From Alteromonas sp. KUL49 (GTDB lineage Bacteria; Pseudomonadota; Gammaproteobacteria; Enterobacterales; Alteromonadaceae), in the NCBI RefSeq assembly GCF_006538345.1, contig NZ_BJKL01000009.1, forward strand, positions 140,868-204,867: a stretch of DNA of 64,000 nt. Reading direction: 5' to 3'. The position numbers were made by a program, and so were the translations under genes. A model generated the notes under the pieces. The model was not told the origin of the DNA. It did no database searches and saw only the letters and a list, made by a program, of their open reading frames with translations. Shown here piece by piece: positions 1-8,488 of this stretch; the stretch's first letter is position 1, and every line of letters begins with the position of its first letter.

Positions 1-498
1 GCAGCGATTTTAATGGCAGCGGGTGCCAGCATGGTTAAGTTAGAAGGTGGTAGCTGGTTATGTGAGACCATTTCAGGACTAAATCAACGGGGCGTTCCTG
101 TCTGTGGACATCTTGGCTTAACACCACAATCAGTACATGTTTTTGGTGGTTTTAAGGTACAAGGAAGAGAAGCCAGCCAAGCCGAGCACTTGTTGGCTGA
201 AGCGCAAGCATTAGAAGAAGCCGGTATTCAACTACTTGTTCTTGAGTGTGTACCCTCCAGCTTAGGCAAGGCTATTAGTGAAGCGCTAACTATCCCCGTT
301 ATTGGTATTGGCGCTGGCAAAGATACCGATGGCCAAATTTTGGTGATGCACGATATGTTTGGTATTAGTGCTAACTATATGCCGAAGTTTTCAAAGAATT
401 ATCTAAAAGAAACTGGCGATATGCGTGAAGCCGTGAGCCAGTATATAAGCGAAGTACAAGATGGAACCTTCCCGTCTGCTGAACACAGCTTTGAGTAA
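1..498 (+). CDS. panB: 3-methyl-2-oxobutanoate hydroxymethyltransferase, C-terminal part
   Basis: This is the downstream part of PanB, which makes ketopantoate from 2-oxoisovalerate and methylene-tetrahydrofolate in the pantothenate pathway. The frame is open from base 1, so the true start lies before the window. Family signatures are visible: the K-LEGG segment near the left edge, LECVPSSLG around residues 83-91 of the visible part, and the glycine-rich [17 protein letters not shown] block that shapes the substrate pocket. The C-terminus looks complete. panC starts 15 bases after the stop, so the two are almost certainly co-transcribed. Confidence 0.97.
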   Translation, partial: AAILMAAGASMVKLEGGSWLCETISGLNQRGVPVCGHLGLTPQSVHVFGGFKVQGREASQAEHLLAEAQALEEAGIQLLVLECVPSSLGKAISEALTIPVIGIGAGKDTDGQILVMHDMFGISANYMPKFSKNYLKETGDMREAVSQYISEVQDGTFPSAEHSFE

Positions 499-513
499 AT
501 AGAAAGGTTAGCT

Positions 514-1362
514 ATGCAAGTAGTATCGAGTATCTCCGCCCTGCGTTCGCTAATCGGGCAATGGAAAAATGACGGTAACTCTGTTGGCTTTGTTCCTACT
601 ATGGGTAACCTTCATGATGGCCATTTGTCACTGGTAAAACAAGCCAAAGACAACACGCAGAAAGTCATCGTTAGTATTTTTGTTAATCCTATGCAGTTTG
701 GAGAGAACGAAGACCTCGATGCCTACCCGCGTACGTTAGACCAAGACAAAGCCAAACTTACCGATGTAGGCGCAGATGCAGTTTTTCTTCCCAGCGTTGA
801 AGATATGTACCCGGGTGGATTGAAACAGCAAACTTTCGTAGAAGTGCCCGATATTTCACATGTACTTTGCGGTGCCAGTCGCCCCGGACATTTCAGAGGT
901 GTGGCAACAGTAGTGACTAAGTTGTTCAACATGGTACAACCTGACGCAGCGTTTTTTGGAGAAAAAGACTTCCAGCAGCTGCAAGTGATCCGCACTATGG
1001 TACAAGACCTTTCTATGCCCATAGCGATACACGGCGTACCCACCGCCCGTGAAGATTCTGGGCTCGCGATGAGTTCAAGAAACGGTTATCTGAGCAAAGA
1101 GGAAAGACTCGTTGCTCCCGAACTCTTCGCCGCTATGAGTGGATTAGGTGAGTCGCTGAAGAAAGGAGAATACTTGTTCACTGAGCTTGCTCAGAACACG
1201 GCAAGACGTCTTAATGAAGCTGGATTCGTTACCGACTATGTGAAAATAGTGAATACGAAGACATTGCAACCAGCAGTGGTTGGAGATAAAAGTGTAGTGA
1301 TATTGGTCGCAGCTTATCTTGGCACCACACGTCTAATAGATAACCTGCCTGTAGTTCTTTAA
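514..1362 (+). CDS. panC: pantothenate synthetase
   Basis: PanC joins pantoate and beta-alanine with ATP to give pantothenate, in the cytoplasm. The 282-residue length is normal. The nucleotidyltransferase HxGH-type motif is present ([13 protein letters not shown], His34 and His37), followed by the [11 protein letters not shown] segment and the KMSKS-like MSSRN sequence. The ATG is preceded by AAAGG at a normal distance. It forms an operon with panB upstream. The beta-alanine supply gene panP lies convergently just downstream, so the whole pantothenate branch is grouped here. Confidence 0.98.
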   Translation: MQVVSSISALRSLIGQWKNDGNSVGFVPTMGNLHDGHLSLVKQAKDNTQKVIVSIFVNPMQFGENEDLDAYPRTLDQDKAKLTDVGADAVFLPSVEDMYPGGLKQQTFVEVPDISHVLCGASRPGHFRGVATVVTKLFNMVQPDAAFFGEKDFQQLQVIRTMVQDLSMPIAIHGVPTAREDSGLAMSSRNGYLSKEERLVAPELFAAMSGLGESLKKGEYLFTELAQNTARRLNEAGFVTDYVKIVNTKTLQPAVVGDKSVVILVAAYLGTTRLIDNLPVVL

Positions 1363-1374
1363 TTTATAGCAGAT

Positions 1375-1403
1375 GTGTAGGTGCTTTTTTTAAGTGCCTA
1401 TAC
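1375..1403. terminator. hairpin between convergent panC and panP
   Basis: Ten-base arms (GTGTAGGTGC and GTGCCTATAC) pair with three G-U wobbles around a nine-base loop that is mostly T. It sits between two convergent genes, where a shared terminator would be expected, but there is no T-run after the stem on either strand. The call is tentative. Confidence 0.3.
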
Positions 1404-1411
1404 CTAAGAAG

Positions 1412-3049
1412 CTATGCGCTCAATCGTTCTGATTGTTTCTCAACGTCTAAAACAAGTTGGTCCCACAGCGCTGTTTTGGTAGCGATTAGATGCTGTTCAG
1501 CCAATATCGCGGCTAAATCGTTATGACTGGTAAGTGGATTAGCCAACACCACGCGAAACACGGTAATGCACTGACCAGGGTAGTTCTCGGCTTCTAATCG
1601 TGTACGCGAAACAAAAGACTTACCGGCTTCACGCTGCTGCTTTTGCACCGACACTACCAGCCTGTCGATCTTTTCATTAATCTCTCTGCACGTATTCATA
1701 TCAGAGCTCTGCATTAATGCTTGCAAACCGGCCGGTACAACACGATAGGTCAGTAAAGATAGTGTAGGTGTGGTAGTAAGCTCAAAATCTGGATGACGAC
1801 TTATCATATCAGCAAAAGCTTTGGCCTTTTCGATACTTCTGTCGATAAGCAATTCATAACCTCGACGACCAAATATGTGTAGCGCAGAATACACCATCAT
1901 CGCCATACCATTGCGTGAACCTTCAAGGGTTGTCGATCCTAAATCTTTGGACCCCGCACGAAGAATATATTGCGCATGATGACGAACAGCATTGGCATCT
2001 TCAGGATTCTTAAACAGCGCCATACCAGCCCCCATGGGGACGTACATTTGTTTATGTGCGTCGATAGTCACTGAGTCTGCACGCTCGATACCTTTGAGCT
2101 TATAACCATTTTGCGACGAAAATAAGGTTGCTCCACCCCATGCGGCATCAACGTGGAACCAGCAACCCAACTCATTGGCAACATCGGCAAGCTCGTCGAG
2201 TGGGTCGATATGGCCAGTTTCAGTGGTTCCACCCACACCAACAATGGCAAGTAGCTTATTACCTTGCTCTGCGTAACGCTTGCCAACTTGTAGAGCCTTT
2301 TCAGGGTCTAAAGTTTGTCTAGGCGCTGGTAGGGTAATTAATTGTTCGCGCCCAATGCCGAGTACATCTACAGCTTTCGACAACGAGTAGTGGCCTCGCT
2401 TACTGCAAAGCACGCCAAGATTATTAATATCGTAGTGACGATACGCTGCTGCCAATCCAGCTTTTGCTACGCCAGAAAAGCCCGGTGCAGGACCAAGGCA
2501 CTTATTTCTCGCCACCCACAATGCAGTGATGTTAGCGATAGTGCCTCCAGAGCAGAATGCACCAAGCGCATGACGAGAGCTGTGCAAATAGTCTTCGTAG
2601 AAAGCGTCTGACTCGCCGTAAATCAAGTTGTGCATCATTCCAAGCACTTGGCGCTCTAACGGCGTAAAGGCTTTGGATGTTTCGATTTTAACGAGATTTT
2701 GATTTAGCCCCACCATCAACTTAGATAAGGGAAGATGAAAATACGGTAGCGCTGAGGTCATATGACCAATAAAAGTGGGTGAGTATGTATTGACTGAATG
2801 AGCAACCAGCTTATTCAGTAAGCTTTCTGCATGCGTTGAGACGAATTCTGGAGACTCAGGCACAAACGCATCAGCGAAGTCTTTTTCGACCTCCTCCAAT
2901 GACGTTTTTTTAGTCACAACATGTTGAGACAAGAAATCTAAAATATTGTCTGATAAATGTTGTTCTATCTGCGCTAGCTTTGAGTCTTTATGCTCTGGTT
3001 TAGTGAATACCCTAAACAAGTGCTCCAGACTGACCTGAGCTTCACCCAC
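1412..3049 (-). CDS. panP: PLP-dependent aspartate 1-decarboxylase (PanP type)
   Basis: This is a group II pyridoxal-phosphate decarboxylase of 545 residues. The HVDAAWGG block (Asp301, cofactor ring nitrogen) and the Schiff-base lysine in DAHKQM (Lys333) are present. Glutamate-decarboxylase-like proteins of this subgroup in Vibrio, Shewanella and Alteromonadales make beta-alanine from aspartate and replace the pyruvoyl enzyme PanD. Its position directly beside panB and panC supports that role over glutamate decarboxylation. The start is a GTG at 3049 with GAGG seven bases upstream; a nearby ATG is out of frame. Substrate is inferred from family and context. Confidence 0.88.
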   Translation of the reverse strand: MGEAQVSLEHLFRVFTKPEHKDSKLAQIEQHLSDNILDFLSQHVVTKKTSLEEVEKDFADAFVPESPEFVSTHAESLLNKLVAHSVNTYSPTFIGHMTSALPYFHLPLSKLMVGLNQNLVKIETSKAFTPLERQVLGMMHNLIYGESDAFYEDYLHSSRHALGAFCSGGTIANITALWVARNKCLGPAPGFSGVAKAGLAAAYRHYDINNLGVLCSKRGHYSLSKAVDVLGIGREQLITLPAPRQTLDPEKALQVGKRYAEQGNKLLAIVGVGGTTETGHIDPLDELADVANELGCWFHVDAAWGGATLFSSQNGYKLKGIERADSVTIDAHKQMYVPMGAGMALFKNPEDANAVRHHAQYILRAGSKDLGSTTLEGSRNGMAMMVYSALHIFGRRGYELLIDRSIEKAKAFADMISRHPDFELTTTPTLSLLTYRVVPAGLQALMQSSDMNTCREINEKIDRLVVSVQKQQREAGKSFVSRTRLEAENYPGQCITVFRVVLANPLTSHNDLAAILAEQHLIATKTALWDQLVLDVEKQSERLSA

Positions 3050-3374
3050 TCACACACCTCATCAATATAAAGAATGGATACTCAGCGTAAAGCATGAATT
3101 CCACGACAAAACCCAGAATACTGCTAATTTGAAACTTAACACATTCATTTGGGGGTGGCGAACTTTACCTCAGATTAACAGTCTCGCCAAGATATAAACA
3201 TGCGTTTGATTATTCCCTTTTGATCTGTTTTACGCTGTTTTTAGTGCTATTTAGACCTCAACCAGCCTAGTACAAGACAAAGTATTACACTAGCTTTTAG
3301 TTAGGAAATCGCTTTTCCGATCAGCTGCTATAATAAAAATTCGAGCACATTACATAGAGTTAAGGCTTAGGGTC
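3050..3374. other. intergenic region between panP and the EAL gene
   Basis: This stretch separates two divergent genes, so it must hold promoters for both. I see no ORF with coding character. The only convincing signal is the extended -10 element near 3326-3334, which faces the EAL gene. No clear repeat or RNA structure was recognised. Confidence 0.5.
3326..3334 (+). promoter_or_regulatory. candidate extended -10 promoter of the EAL gene
   Basis: TGC followed directly by TATAAT forms an extended -10 element about 40 bases before the ATG at 3375. No good -35 lies 16-18 bases upstream, which extended -10 promoters can tolerate. Confidence 0.45.
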
Positions 3375-4094
3375 ATGCCGATTAGAGAAATACGAGAGAA
3401 CTTTGCCGTTGACGACATCGTGCCCTACTTTCAACCCATTATTGATTTGGAAAGCCAAAGAGTATGGCGTTACGAATGTTTGGCAAGATTAATCACCTCT
3501 GGTGATAAAACGTTTTTACCCAGTGAATTTCTGTACTTAATAGAGCGTGAGCAGCATATTCACGCACTGACGGAAGCTATGTTCTGCCAGTCTGCGCAAT
3601 ACTTTCACGATGTGAATGTTCCGTGGAGTATTAATATCAGTGCCACAGATCTTCAAAACCAATCCCTTACCACAACCTTAATCACTCACTTAGCAAACTA
3701 CCCCAATCCATCTCGGGTTAGCATAGAAATAAGTGCGTCGAGCGCGATGGATAATCCACAGGCGTTGCACAGTTTTGTTGAGCAAAGTATGCAAGCAGGA
3801 ATCGGTGTTTTCATCGACAACGTAGGTACTAGACCCGGCAACATTAACGCCTTACTCAACTTACCCATTCGGGGAATAAAACTTGCTGGCGGGCTTATTC
3901 ACCATTATCAGGAGGACAACGGAGTCAGAGAATACGTAGACTACATGCTGTCTTTGTGTACTAAAAAAGACATTAGCGTAGTGGCAGAACACATAGAAAC
4001 CACAAGTTTATTAGAGTGCGTAAACAATCTCCGTATTCGCTATGCGCAAGGCTATGTGTTTAGTCCCCCTGCACCTACGTCGTTACATCATTGA
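3375..4094 (+). CDS. EAL-domain protein with altered catalytic motifs
   Basis: A stand-alone EAL domain of 239 residues with no membrane segment or partner domain. EAL enzymes hydrolyse cyclic di-GMP. Glu34 (the EAL motif reads ECL), Asn87, Glu118, Asp148, Lys169 and Glu205 line up with the usual metal and substrate ligands. The DDFGTG motif reads DNVGTR, so the second aspartate is an asparagine, and the glycine after Glu205 is replaced by histidine. The DD pair binds the catalytic metals and shapes loop 6, so activity is probably weak or lost and the protein may act as a c-di-GMP receptor or by protein contacts. That part is inference; the fold assignment is firm. Confidence 0.85.
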   Translation: MPIREIRENFAVDDIVPYFQPIIDLESQRVWRYECLARLITSGDKTFLPSEFLYLIEREQHIHALTEAMFCQSAQYFHDVNVPWSINISATDLQNQSLTTTLITHLANYPNPSRVSIEISASSAMDNPQALHSFVEQSMQAGIGVFIDNVGTRPGNINALLNLPIRGIKLAGGLIHHYQEDNGVREYVDYMLSLCTKKDISVVAEHIETTSLLECVNNLRIRYAQGYVFSPPAPTSLHH

Positions 4095-4110
4095 ATGAGT
4101 ATTGGCTTGT

Positions 4111-4767
4111 TCAGGTTAAATGAACACGCCAACACGCCTGCCCGCTAGAGGAGTATTTACGCTCGAAGGGCGTCATGGGGTGAGTAGTGTCGATAGGCTT
4201 AACAACACCATGTAACCCGTAATGCGCCGCTGCCTGAGTAAACTCCTCAACATATATCTGCCAATTACTACGCACTTCCACATCTTGGCATATTGCCATT
4301 AAGTCAGGCATTGCTGCGCTGGCGTGCCAACGCTTCTGTATCTGAGTCTTCTTTGGATAGGGATTGGGATACAACAGGTAGTGTTGCTTTACTTGCCACT
4401 TATGCTGGTTAACTAACCGCCAGAAATCATTTACGTCGGCCCGAATAACTCGGTAGTTGTCTTGCCCTGCGCTGTAGTGCGCATGTTTACCCACGCGAAG
4501 TTCGGATTTATCTAACCCAATAACACGACAATCTGGATTTTCTCTTGCCAAATTGGCGGTACTCTCGCCCACTCCACAACAAGAATCCAAAATAATCTCT
4601 CCGCTACCCGATGCGAGCCACTCAGAGGCTTCATCGAATGCCGCTTGTGTGTGGGCTCCGATAGGACGTTGATTCACCGAATGTTTGTACTTTTCAACCA
4701 AGGCGTCCAACTTATCGTGAACACCTAATTGATTAGTGGTTATCGCTCTAGAATTGCCCTCTGACAT
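4111..4767 (-). CDS. TrmB-like SAM-dependent methyltransferase
   Basis: A 218-residue class I methyltransferase. The SAM-binding glycine motif reads DSCCGVGEST, followed by the acidic GLDKSE strand end. The segment LLYPNPYPKKTQIQKRWH closely resembles the (F/Y)PDPWPKKRHHKRR signature of the tRNA guanine-N7 methyltransferase TrmB, but with Asn in place of the first Asp and a divergent N-terminus. It is therefore probably a TrmB paralogue of unknown substrate rather than TrmB itself. Its ATG overlaps the stop of the upstream yadH by one base (TAATG), so it is translated from the exporter operon. Confidence 0.75.
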   Translation of the reverse strand: MSEGNSRAITTNQLGVHDKLDALVEKYKHSVNQRPIGAHTQAAFDEASEWLASGSGEIILDSCCGVGESTANLARENPDCRVIGLDKSELRVGKHAHYSAGQDNYRVIRADVNDFWRLVNQHKWQVKQHYLLYPNPYPKKTQIQKRWHASAAMPDLMAICQDVEVRSNWQIYVEEFTQAAAHYGLHGVVKPIDTTHPMTPFERKYSSSGQACWRVHLT

Positions 4768-5579
4768 TAGCTTCGAATTCCCTTGCCTGTTTTCAACAGG
4801 TAATAAGCCACACTGAACAAAAGGCCATTAAACCCAACGAGCAGCGCTAGGGATACACCCACATTCACATCGGATACGCCTAAAAATCCAAAGCGGAAAC
4901 CATTGACCATGTAAACAATAGGGTTAGCTTTACTCACCCACTGCCAAAACTCGGGTAATAGTGTGAGTGAGTAAAACACGCCGCCAAGATAGGTTAATGG
5001 CGTAAGAACGAAGGTAGGTACCACACTAATATCGTCAAAGGTTTTCGCAAACACCGCATTAATTAAGCCTGCGGTAGCAAACAGGGTTGCGGTTAACAGC
5101 AAGGTAATAGCGATAACACCGAGGTTGTATATTTGAACATCCACAAACAGTAAAGAAACTAAGGTGACAATGATACCGATAAGTACCGCTCGAGCTACAC
5201 CTCCGCCAACGTAACCCATAATAATCACTGATGTGGGTACTGGAGATACGAGTAATTCTTCAATATTGCGCTGAAATTTTGCGCTGAAAAACGACGACGA
5301 TACATTCGCGTAAGAGTTAGTAATCACCGACATCATGATCAACCCCGGTACGATAAACTCCATGTAGCTGAAACCGCCCATTTGCCCAATACGCTCTCCA
5401 ATCAAGCTACCAAAAATCACAAAGTAGAGGCTCATAGTGATCGCAGGCGGCACTAGAGTTTGCACCCAAATACGCAAAAAACGCGTACATTCTTTTATCC
5501 AAATGGTGGTTAATGCCACTGAGTTTTGTTGCAGCCAGTTCACTTTTGCCGGTGCAGTAGAAGATGGTTCTGAAGACAT
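4767..5579 (-). CDS. yadH: ABC-2 type transporter permease, YadH
   Basis: Membrane half of an ABC-2 exporter, 270 residues with about six hydrophobic segments. Long stretches match Escherichia coli YadH as I recall it, including RIWVQTLVPP, FIVPGLIMMSVI, FSAKFQRNIEELL and LTPLTYLGGVFYSLTLLP. Substrate is unknown. It follows its ATPase gene with a six-base gap and overlaps the TrmB-like gene by one base, giving a three-gene operon. Confidence 0.93.
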   Translation of the reverse strand: MSSEPSSTAPAKVNWLQQNSVALTTIWIKECTRFLRIWVQTLVPPAITMSLYFVIFGSLIGERIGQMGGFSYMEFIVPGLIMMSVITNSYANVSSSFFSAKFQRNIEELLVSPVPTSVIIMGYVGGGVARAVLIGIIVTLVSLLFVDVQIYNLGVIAITLLLTATLFATAGLINAVFAKTFDDISVVPTFVLTPLTYLGGVFYSLTLLPEFWQWVSKANPIVYMVNGFRFGFLGVSDVNVGVSLALLVGFNGLLFSVAYYLLKTGKGIRS

Positions 5580-5585
5580 AATGAT

Positions 5586-6506
5586 TTACCCTTGCTGCTC
5601 TGCCGATTCGACTAAACGAACGAACAATTCTTCGAGTCGATTTGATTTATTGCGCATGCTCAAAACTTGAATGCCTTGTTCTGACAATTGAGTGAATACT
5701 GGATTGAGCCCTTCTTCTTTCTCTACGTCGACTTCCAAAGTGTGTTCGTCGAGCAAGCGAGACTCGAATCCTTCAAGTGTTGGCGCGCTAGTATTTCCAG
5801 CAATATCCAGCACAAAGGTTTCAATACTCAGCTTCGCCAACAGCGCTTTCATGCTGGTGTTCTCGACGATAGTTCCTTTGTTGATGATCGCGATATTGCG
5901 ACACAACATTTCAGCTTCTTCGAGGTAGTGAGTCGTGAGAATAATGGTAATGCCTTGCTCGTTAATTTCCTTGAGAAACTGCCACATTGCTCGGCGAATT
6001 TCGATGTCTACACCTGCGGTGGGTTCATCTAAAATCAGCAACTTGGGTTCATGCATCAACGCACGTGCAATCATAAGCCTTCGCTTCATACCGCCAGACA
6101 ACTCTCTGGCACGAGCATCCCGCTTTTCCCACAAGTCTAACTGCGCAAGATATTTTTTGGCGCGTTCTTTCGCAACCGAACGCGGCACGCCGTAGTAGCC
6201 CGCTTGGTTCAATACGATTTGCATGACAGTTTCAAACTGATTGAAATTAAATTCTTGGGGTACCAATCCAATACAAGATTTAGCTAGCTCTTTTTGTAAC
6301 ACTAAATCGTAACCAAACACAGAGACCTGCCCCTGTGATTGATTCACCAGAGAACTGATAATACCGATGGTAGTAGATTTACCCGCACCATTTGGCCCGA
6401 GTAGTGCAAAGAAGTCGCCTTCTTGCACGCTAAGATCAACACCTTTTAGTGCCTGAACTCCGCCTTTATAGGTTTTAGTTAACCCTTTTATGTCCAACGC
6501 ATTCAT
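5586..6506 (-). CDS. yadG: ABC transporter ATPase, YadG
   Basis: Nucleotide-binding subunit of the YadGH exporter, 306 residues. It shows the Walker A motif GPNGAGKST, the signature LSGGMKRRLMIARAL, and the Walker B block LLILDEPTAGVD, followed by the switch histidine in TTHYLEEAEM. The C-terminal part (SEQGIQVLSMRNKSNRLEELF) is nearly the same as in E. coli YadG. First gene of the yadG-yadH-methyltransferase operon. The transported substrate is not known from sequence. Confidence 0.95.
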   Translation of the reverse strand: MNALDIKGLTKTYKGGVQALKGVDLSVQEGDFFALLGPNGAGKSTTIGIISSLVNQSQGQVSVFGYDLVLQKELAKSCIGLVPQEFNFNQFETVMQIVLNQAGYYGVPRSVAKERAKKYLAQLDLWEKRDARARELSGGMKRRLMIARALMHEPKLLILDEPTAGVDIEIRRAMWQFLKEINEQGITIILTTHYLEEAEMLCRNIAIINKGTIVENTSMKALLAKLSIETFVLDIAGNTSAPTLEGFESRLLDEHTLEVDVEKEEGLNPVFTQLSEQGIQVLSMRNKSNRLEELFVRLVESAEQQG

Positions 6507-6770
6507 TTTCTGTCTGCTTTCCGAGTGTTATGGCTAATATGCTGTGGTGTGGGAAGGTAGTATTTACCCTGAATTACCACATTGGCGTATTCTCAATGCT
6601 GAGAGTAAAAAGAAAAATAAGTGTATCACGTCCTCGCATACTAGAACGACTGAAGGACTAACACTAATAGATTACGTAGCAGAAGTGTTGGCGGTAGCTG
6701 GATATTTCAAGGCATAAGACAAAATTTAATATAGATAAACGGACTTATGTGGTTTTCTATAAGATCACTA

Positions 6771-6792
6771 GACGCGCCGAATATGGCGCGTC
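6771..6792. terminator. GC-rich hairpin downstream of pdsO
   Basis: Perfect eight-base arms GACGCGCC and GGCGCGTC with a six-base loop, 12 bases past the stop of the minus-strand gene at 6805. The flanks are only moderately T-rich, so it may terminate weakly or protect the transcript's 3' end. The rest of 6507-6770 shows no gene. Confidence 0.5.
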
Positions 6793-6804
6793 ATTTGTAA
6801 TTTG

Positions 6805-7536
6805 CTACTGATCGTCAGTAGACGCGAGTTGCGCCGCCGGACTGATTTCCATTTCTACTTTTCTGTCAAAGAAGTTACCTTCAAAGGTATCTGTTTTGCT
6901 GAACTGTTCACCCACGGCAATGACATCAATTTGAGAGTCATTGACCCCTTTTGCTTCAAGATAGGTTTTTACACTAAGTGCACGTTGCATTGACAGCGCT
7001 TGATTGAACTGAGTATCACCCCGTTGGTCTGCATGTCCGGTCAAACGAATAGTCAATGATGTATTATTGCCAAGTGCATGGGCGATTAAATCCAATTGAG
7101 GCTTAAACGCAGGCTCCACCTCTACTGACCCCGTCTTAAACTGAACATTACTTAGTAGTGTAGGAATGCTCGCCTCAACCATATTGGTTTGTTGTTGAGT
7201 CACCCTTGCCATTTCAAGTGCAGCAGATTGCTGGTCAAATGCTTGTTGCAACGCGTATAACTCTGCGTTCTTCTCATTGAGGCTATCAGTCATTACCGAG
7301 AGAGATTCGGTTTGCGCTGTGTCTTTTCCAATCAGCGCGCCAATCGTGCCCACGACAAAAGCGCCTACTGGGCCTGCGACAACCGCACCAACGACAACGC
7401 CGGTACCAAGTCCGATAGCGGTAGCCCGCTCTGCATCCTCTTTAGCCGCAGAGTACGTTGTTGCAACACTCGTCAATGAAGTAGACATAAGAAGTGAAAA
7501 TGCGATGCCTTTGCTCAAACGATTAATAGTGGTCAT
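6805..7536 (-). CDS. pdsO: OmpA-like protein of the dedicated sortase system (PdsO-like)
   Basis: Exported 243-residue protein. Residues 1-26 form a signal peptide (no lipobox cysteine), 42-70 are a glycine-zipper-like hydrophobic stretch, about 80-115 look coiled-coil, and 130-235 form an OmpA peptidoglycan-binding domain with the GHADQRG...NQALSMQRA signature. An OmpA-like protein next to a PdsR/PdsS pair is the arrangement known for the proteobacterial dedicated sortase system, where it is called PdsO. Here it is transcribed away from pdsR across a 256-base shared control region. The name rests on recalled family features plus context; a generic OmpA-family protein is the alternative. Confidence 0.72.
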   Translation of the reverse strand: MTTINRLSKGIAFSLLMSTSLTSVATTYSAAKEDAERATAIGLGTGVVVGAVVAGPVGAFVVGTIGALIGKDTAQTESLSVMTDSLNEKNAELYALQQAFDQQSAALEMARVTQQQTNMVEASIPTLLSNVQFKTGSVEVEPAFKPQLDLIAHALGNNTSLTIRLTGHADQRGDTQFNQALSMQRALSVKTYLEAKGVNDSQIDVIAVGEQFSKTDTFEGNFFDRKVEMEISPAAQLASTDDQ

Positions 7537-7792
7537 GATGTAATCCTTAATATGAAGTAAATAGTGCTGTTTAGTATTTGCCGAACATAAAACTGTGAAG
7601 TCATGTGGTTATGTTTGGTAGGTTCATTAAACAAACACAAAGGGGCGAACGGGCGACGACAAAGAGGCAAAGCAATGAAATTTAATGGCAAATGTGGCGA
7701 AAAAAGGGCAGTTCTGTGGAATTGTTGCCGAACTTAAGACGGCGAGGGAAGACCAAGGTATAGTACGAAAAACATCGAAATGAGACGCCACC

Positions 7793-8479
7793 ATGCCAAG
7801 AACAATAGCGCTAGTTGAAGACGATCCGGCGATTAGAGAAAATTATATTGTTGCATTGAAAGCACAGGGTTATACGGTAAACGCCTATGAAGATAGACCC
7901 TCTGCGGCGATCGCTTTTGATACAAAGCTGCCTGACTTAGCCATTATCGATATTGGCCTCAAAGAGGAAATAGAAGGCGGTTTTCTATTGTGTCAGCAAT
8001 TGCGCAGACTCTCAGAAACTCTGCCGATCATATTCTTCACCGCTCGAGACAACGATGTAGACACAATCAGCGGCCTTCGTATGGGTGCGGATGATTATCT
8101 AACAAAAGATATCAGTATGGCGCATTTATTAGCTCGTATTGCAGCACTATTCAGACGTACTGATTTGCTAGCAGCCCCTGCCAAGCAGCAAGATGAGATC
8201 CGCCTAAGTAAACTTTGCGTCGATGTGTCTAGAATGACTGTCAGTTGGGATGGTGAACCCGTTGCTTTGACCGTTACCGAGTTTTGGATGCTTCACGCAC
8301 TCATAAAGCACCCTGGCCACGTAAAAAGCCGACAGCAACTTATGGACGAATCACAAATGGTAGTTGATGACACTACAATCACATCGCATATAAAACGTAT
8401 GCGGAAAAAGTTTGTTCAACTCGATCCTCAGTTTGACCACATCGATACCGTCTATGGTATGGGTTATCGCTGGCAGTAG
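7793..8479 (+). CDS. pdsR: Pds-type response regulator
   Basis: OmpR-type regulator of 228 residues. The receiver domain spans about 1-120, with the acidic pair Glu9/Asp10/Asp11, phospho-acceptor Asp53 (IIDIG) and a Thr/Lys pair in FFTARD and LTKDIS. The C-terminal winged helix runs from about 135 to 228 and ends in the usual VYGMGYRW. Sequence and pairing match the response regulator of the proteobacterial dedicated sortase system. The kinase gene begins 9 bases after the stop, with GGTGAG as its ribosome site, so the two form one operon. Confidence 0.8.
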   Translation: MPRTIALVEDDPAIRENYIVALKAQGYTVNAYEDRPSAAIAFDTKLPDLAIIDIGLKEEIEGGFLLCQQLRRLSETLPIIFFTARDNDVDTISGLRMGADDYLTKDISMAHLLARIAALFRRTDLLAAPAKQQDEIRLSKLCVDVSRMTVSWDGEPVALTVTEFWMLHALIKHPGHVKSRQQLMDESQMVVDDTTITSHIKRMRKKFVQLDPQFDHIDTVYGMGYRWQ

Positions 8480-8488
8480 CGGTGAGTT

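Noticed and set aside
2128..2611. Plus-strand ORFs opposite panP
   Set aside because: They are antisense shadows of a well-conserved enzyme, with no ribosome sites or recognisable domains.
6507..6770. Search for a hidden sortase or small gene between yadG and pdsO
   Set aside because: No ORF with a ribosome site and no sortase-like motif in any frame.
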